From Papaver somniferum (Eukaryota; Streptophyta; Magnoliopsida; Ranunculales; Papaveraceae): a stretch of 64,000 nucleotides of DNA. Both the position numbers and the translations under genes were made by a program. Of this stretch, positions 59,486-64,000 are shown in pieces. The stretch is from NCBI RefSeq assembly GCF_003573695.1, contig NC_039361.1:135502777-135566776 (forward strand), given 5' to 3'. A model generated the notes under the pieces. It saw only the letters and a list, made by a program, of their open reading frames with translations. It ran no database searches and was not told the origin of the DNA. Every line of letters begins with the position of its first letter. Positions within the stretch are counted from its first letter, which is position 1.

Positions 59486-61010
59486 ATGGTACCAAAGACC
59501 AATGCCCGAGAGCCAATGAAGTTCTATCCAACAAACAAGGTCGGATTTATCAATTGTGATTGAACAATGCACAACCTGTGATATTTCAATTATATAAAGA
59601 AAATATAATACGGAAAAGAAATAACACAGACACCGGAAATTTTGTTAACGAGGAAACCGCAAATGTAGAAAAATCCCGGGACCTAGTCTAGACTTGAAGA
59701 CCATATTGTATTAAGCCGCTACAGACTCTAGCCTACTACAAATTAACTTCGGACTGGAATGTATCCCTAACCGTGTCTCACACCGATTAAGGTATAGTCG
59801 CTTTCCTTACTACGCCTCTTGAATATCGCAAGACTCTGCCACTTGATTCCCCTAGATGACGTCATTTACAGCCTAGAAGTTACTACAAACAAAGTAGAAG
59901 ACTTATAAACAAATATGTCTCCCACAAATAAGTCTATTATATTTATTGTTTCGTCTTAAGATAAAGATCAAGGTTAACAGGAAACTCAACTAATAATCCG
60001 GTCTTATACTCCCGAAGAGAAGCCTAGAATATTATTCACCTCACAATAACCAAACTGGTTAACAGATGAAGTTATTGTGGAATCACAAGAGTCTGAGATG
60101 AAAAAACTGTTGATTACTTTTTATATCTTACCTATCAGAGATAAATCTCGAGAAAATCTTAGAGAAGATTAAACTCAATACAATAGAAAAAGTAAGATCA
60201 GGATGCGCAACTATAAAGAAAATAGTTGAACCCGGCTTCACGAATCCCAAGCGAAGTGTTTAAGTCGTTAAACCTAGTAATGGTTTTCAGAAGAACTGGA
60301 AACCTAGGTTAAGAGAGAATCGACTCTAGTTTGCAACTAGGACACACATAAGTGTTGGGATTAGGTTTCCCAGATGCTAGAGCTTCTCCTTATATAGTCT
60401 TTCAAACCAGGGTTGATTGCAATCAAAGCTAAGATAGCTTATTAGTAAAGAAATTAATATTCATCATTAGATGAACTCCTGATTTAAGATTCAAGCTAAG
60501 TTTGCTTAGAAAATAAGCAATCAATCTCCACTGTTAGATGGTTTAGCTTGATATACACAAATGAAATATACTTATATTTAGATACGGATGAACCGTACCC
60601 AAACATGTATAACAAGTTGGATCGATAACAGTTAACTGAAATTAGCCATATGAACACTTTTAGCTTAGCTATATTCATCCAACACTTCTAGACAAAATTT
60701 GATAATCAACCAATCATGATAAATAATCAAATGTATCTAAATGTGTTTTAAGAGAATTGTTCAAATGTTTACTATCTCATAGAAATATCCATGAAGCATT
60801 TGAAACATATTCGGCTTGGTTTCTATGTGTACAAAGTACTTATACAAGAACCAATTCATGAACATAATGCCACGGTTTGCAAACCGAGTTCGCATACCTT
60901 AAACTTCTGAGTGATAGATAAGTTTTAGTCTCCACATACTTTTTGTTGTCGAAGTTCCTTCAAGGTCTTCAGTAGATCTTCTTCTTCAATTGGCGAACGC
61001 CGTGAAGTCC
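59486..61010 (-). repeat. Divergent LTR fragment of the copia-1/2 family
   Basis: Starts AATGGTACCAAAGACC, corresponding to an inner LTR position (about 43360), runs through diverged LTR sequence (for example GTTAACGAGGAAACCGC near 59640), then has a large deletion near 60900 and matches 45410-45516 up to CGCCGTGAAGTC at 61010, where homology ends without a proper LTR end. The junction motif TTCTGAGTGATA occurs at 59463 and 60904. Confidence 0.75.
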
Positions 61011-61377
61011 CCTCTATAACCCCGGGGAAAGAAAGAAAAAGAAAACCCTCTCTGACGCCGTTGTCTCTTTTCAGCTCAGATCTAGCCATTGGAGTTGAAC
61101 CTGAGCAGGGTTCCTTTAATTTTCTGCATTTTAAGTAGATAACCAGTATTAAGATTTGGTTTTATTGTTTTTATTTTGATTTATAATTGCTATTGCAGCT
61201 TTTTCTTTCACTTTTATAGCAATTTTATCTGCATTTTTATAACGGTTTTTCTTGGTCTTCATGCAACTAGTTGCCCCGATATATGGTACGGCCATTTAAA
61301 ATTTCAATTATAAAAAAACTCATTGGATCAATGAATCAACTTAAGTATATAACTATCTAATTTTCCTGGCATTTTTA
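61011..61377. other. Unassigned spacer
   Basis: No supported gene. A short coding-like CTCTCTGACGCCGTTGTC stretch near 61045 is too small to judge. Confidence 0.5.
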
Positions 61378-61489
61378 GGGGCGACCCCAAAAAAAATTAG
61401 GGGCGACACAAAAGGACAAAAAAGGTCATCCAAGCGTAAGTCTAAGCTACCCCTTGTCTTCGATTTTCGAAATGGATAATATGCTCTTT

Positions 61490-62770
61490 TATAATCGGTA
61501 GCCAACACCAGAATCGGTAGGTAAATAATAATCGGTAGTAAATGTAGACTTAGTAGTTACCGATTAATGTGTTGATATTTTAGCTAATATGCCCTTTTAT
61601 AATCGGTAGCCAAAACAATAATCGGTAGTTAAAAGATAATCGGTAGTAATTATAGACTCAGTAGTTAGCGACTAATATGTGTATGCGCTTTTATAATCTG
61701 TAACCAAAACAATAATCGGTAGCATTAAACAATAATCGGAAGCAAACGCCACAATCGGTAGTATATGGCCTATATAGTTAGTGTTTGGAATTCTTTTTGC
61801 CATATTCTTGGTTGTGTTCGATTGTAGTGAGTGAGTGAGAGAAGAAGAAGAAAAAAAGCAAGAAGAAGTGGGTATATGTTTCCAACTTTCGATTGTTGCC
61901 AGCTTCCATAAACATGGATGGGCCTGAAGAAGAACGTCAACTTGTTGAAGATCAATGTTTCCTTACCGTTTTGAGAAGACGATTTGGGTTATATGTTGAA
62001 TGATCAAACATACAGGTATGTTGTTAACAAACTCTAATACCCATGTTATATGCGTTTGTGTGTGTTTTTCAACAAGAAAATTCAATTTCTGCATGCATTG
62101 AATGCCATGAACAACATATAATCGGTAGCTAATGGAGTATAATATCTACCGATTACAAGAAATTGCCTCCAAAATATCCACAATCGCAAGCTATTGTATG
62201 TATAAAACTACCGATTACGAAAAAAAAACCAAATTGAAAGTTATAATTTCTCATAATCGGTAGTTTTAAAAATTAACTTTCCTACCGATTTTAAAAGTCG
62301 CCCCAAATACGAATTTCTCCAAAAATGAAAAAATTGTAATTCTTCATATTTCATAATCGGTTATTTATGAATGCATTTATCCTACGATTATGGTAGTCGC
62401 CCCAAAAACAAATTTCCACAAAAATGAAACTTTCGTAATTCTTCATATTTCATATTTGGTGGTTTATAAATTCAGTTATCCTTCGATTAATGTTGTCGCC
62501 CCTGAAAGAAAATAACTTCAAAATTTCCAATTTTACAACATATAATTGGTTTTACTGTATTCAAATTAATCTTCCGATTGGTTTGTAATCGGACGTTTTG
62601 GAATGAATAATACCTCCGGTTATTGTAGTTTTTTATACAGAACAACTGCACATTTTTGTATTTCGTTAATCAGTAGTGTAGGATCGTATATGACTACCGA
62701 TTAATATATAATCGGATGCGTTATGTCGTACATGATTTTCGATTGTTCTATAATCGGTTATATATCCTCT
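61490..62770. repeat. AATCGGTAG motif array, both strands
   Basis: About ten clear copies (for example 61494, 61513, 61531, 61600, 61620, 61638, 61712, 61751, 62121, 62256), several reverse-complement TACCGATT copies (61558, 62149, 62207, 62282) and many one-base variants. Spacing is irregular. It covers the region before exon 1 and intron 1 of the MULE gene. Confidence 0.85.
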
Positions 62771-64000
62771 AAACATTGCTTCCGATTGTTAATGCATAAC
62801 TTGTTGTTGTCGTACGTAGGTTGTTGTAGCTGTTGATGACGATTATTATTTGAGGCCTGATACTTCCCTACACTATGCAAACGATTTGGTATGCTCACGA
62901 ATTATCTTTTATTTTTCAAATCATGTATGTTAGATGATTATGCTTATTATTTTTGTTTTGTTATATGCGCATTTAGATATTTGGAAGTAAGAATGAGGCA
63001 AAGGAATAGCTTATGAACAAGGCAAAAGGGAAGATGTGCATGGTAGTTTAGAACAGTTGTGTGAAGGACATTCGGTTTGAAATGATTTGTGAGCGAGGTG
63101 GGGAGAAAAAGAGTCACGAGGGAAAGAATAATAAGTATGTAAGCAAGACGGAGAGGAAATACCGAAGCCATACAAAGAAGATTGGATGCCCATTTAAGAT
63201 TGTATTTTACAAGCCCGACGGTAGGGAAACTAGAGATTGGAAAATGTGCAAAGTTGTTAATGGTTGTCACAACCACGATGATCCGGAAGATCTTATTGGA
63301 CATATAATGGTTGCGAAGCTAAAACCACATGAAATGGAGACGGTGAGGTCTATGCGGATCCAAAAGGCGAGTGCGATCTTAAGTAAAATAAAGGCGGACG
63401 ACCCCGACAACTTGTCTTCTTTGTCTACAATTAAGTCGGCCCTAGCTACGATCAAAAAGATGGAAAGGGATGGTAGAACGGTCATGCAATAATCGCAGTG
63501 GTTAGCTGAGTTACATGACTACATGTTGAGAACGGAAGAAAAGGATGGTAAAGTGGTTCATATTTTCTTGGCACATCCCGAAATGATCCAATTGGCTCAG
63601 TGTTTTCATCAAATTTTGTTGATAGATGCCACTTATAAGACAAATAAATATAACATGTCGTTGTTGAATACTGCTTGTCACACTTCGTACAAAAACACGT
63701 TTACGATTTCATGGGGTTTAATGGATCGTGAGAACAACGTGAGTTTCATTTGGATATTGGAGACGTTGAGGTCGATTTATAACGACGCTGATTTTCCAAG
63801 GGTTATTATAACGGATAACGATCAAGCCTTAATGCATGCAATAGCGGGAGTGTTTCCGGAAGCCCGAAACTTGCAATGTACGTGGCACATTCAATGCAAT
63901 CTCAAACTCAATTACCATCACCATTTCCAAGCTAAAAAACCAAGGAAGGGTACCAAGATGGCGAAGGAAGAGGATGAGCGCATTAGTAAATTAACCGTGG
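61914..64000 (+). pseudogene. FAR1-type MULE transposase gene, partial and broken
   Basis: Probable exon 1, 61914-62013 (MDGPEEERQLVEDQCF, donor GTATGT, with a TGA inside), exon 2, 62821-62888, and exon 3 from about 62977. Exon 3 has the FAR1 DNA-binding region (IRFEMICERGG, KIGCPFKIVFY, NGCHNHDDPED: a WRKY-GCM1-like C-C-H-x-H zinc fold), with a frameshift/stop near 62997-63012, TAG at 63048-63050 and TAA at 63490-63492. The MULE catalytic domain follows: LLIDATYKTNKYN (first Asp, about 63622), ISWGLMDREN, RVIITDNDQALMHA (second Asp, about 63812), and CTWHIQCNLK (C-x2-H, about 63878). The expected Glu would lie beyond the window. Host FHY3/FAR1 factors derive from such transposases, but the lesions and repeats favour a transposon here. 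Confidence 0.85.

Larger units (their letters stand above)
43137..61010 (-). mobile_element. Gag-only Copia-type element (copia-2), interrupted and damaged at its right end
   Basis: Minus-strand element of the same family as copia-1: LTR left copy 43137-45660, polypurine tract, 3.65-kb internal region 45661-49310, tRNA-Met primer site and right LTR from 49311. The right LTR is split by gypsy-3 (51002-58866), continues at 58872-59485 and then runs into a rearranged LTR piece to 61010. The internal region has gag and one small extra frame but no protease, integrase, RT or RNase H. Such elements (TR-GAG type) must rely on pol from relatives; copia-1 or its intact kin is the natural candidate. 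Confidence 0.85.
61378..64000 (+). mobile_element. 5' part of a MULE-type DNA transposon with a FAR1-like transposase
   Basis: Contains a FAR1/MULE transposase gene and, before and within its introns, many copies of AATCGGTAG on both strands, plus GGGGCGAC near 61378 and 61401 and its complement near 62288, 62396 and 62494. The start at 61378 (TTAGGGGCGACC) is a guess for the terminal repeat. The other end lies outside the window, so TIRs and the 8-11-bp duplication typical of MULEs cannot be checked. Confidence 0.6.

Noticed and set aside
62947..63303. Minus-strand 118-codon frame with hydrophobic stretches
   Set aside because: Antisense to the FAR1 region of the MULE transposase.

Overview
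The window looks like nuclear DNA of a flowering plant, very probably a eudicot. It is AT-rich, almost entirely repetitive, and holds plant-type Copia and Gypsy retroelements, MITEs, a FAR1-type MULE transposase and two plant-mobile-domain (PMD) genes. I cannot name the species. I see no convincing intact host gene, no tRNA or rRNA gene, and nothing prokaryotic. Nearly every coding stretch carries stops or frameshifts.

Layout. 1-12962: remnant of a minus-strand Ty3/Gypsy element (gypsy-1: gag plus one LTR), split by a complete plus-strand Ty1/Copia element (copia-1, 732-10621, duplication CTTCT). 12963-14878: no gene, only small repeats. 14879-18207: a broken ~1,100-codon reverse-transcriptase gene with N-terminal Cys/His fingers and a C-terminal CCHC plus restriction-like-endonuclease module, the layout of R2/NeSL-type non-LTR elements. 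18364-18985: MITE-like element A. 19019-29887: complete but dead minus-strand Ty3/Gypsy element (gypsy-2, duplication GTTCA). 30228-30446: LINE tail. 30682-34771: TIR-bounded element B carrying a Myb/SANT-like gene and a PMD gene, both minus strand. 35262-36436: non-autonomous TIR element C. 36471-36850: Stowaway-like MITE. 37390-43060: a second PMD gene (plus strand, five exons, broken), with a solo LTR (38049-40034, duplication CGTAA) in its first intron. 43137 to about 61010: a minus-strand, gag-only Copia-type element (copia-2) whose right LTR is interrupted by a young gag-only Gypsy element (gypsy-3, 51002-58866, duplication GTACG) and is scrambled at its outer end. 61378-64000: 5' part of a MULE with a FAR1-type transposase, running off the window.

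How the parts relate. Copia-1 and copia-2 share LTR ends, leader and polypurine tract, so they belong to one family; copia-2 has no pol and would depend on a relative. Gypsy-3 likewise has LTRs, primer site, polypurine tract and gag but no pol. The target-site duplications fix the nesting order: copia-1 is younger than gypsy-1, and gypsy-3 is younger than copia-2.

The most unusual signals are (i) the RT gene with a restriction-like endonuclease module, (ii) the PMD and Myb-like genes inside a TIR-bounded element, and (iii) a recurring pattern in which each DNA element, and even each LTR subtype, carries its own short motif repeated many times, usually on both strands and sometimes as 19-nt palindromes with 8-bp arms and a 3-nt centre.
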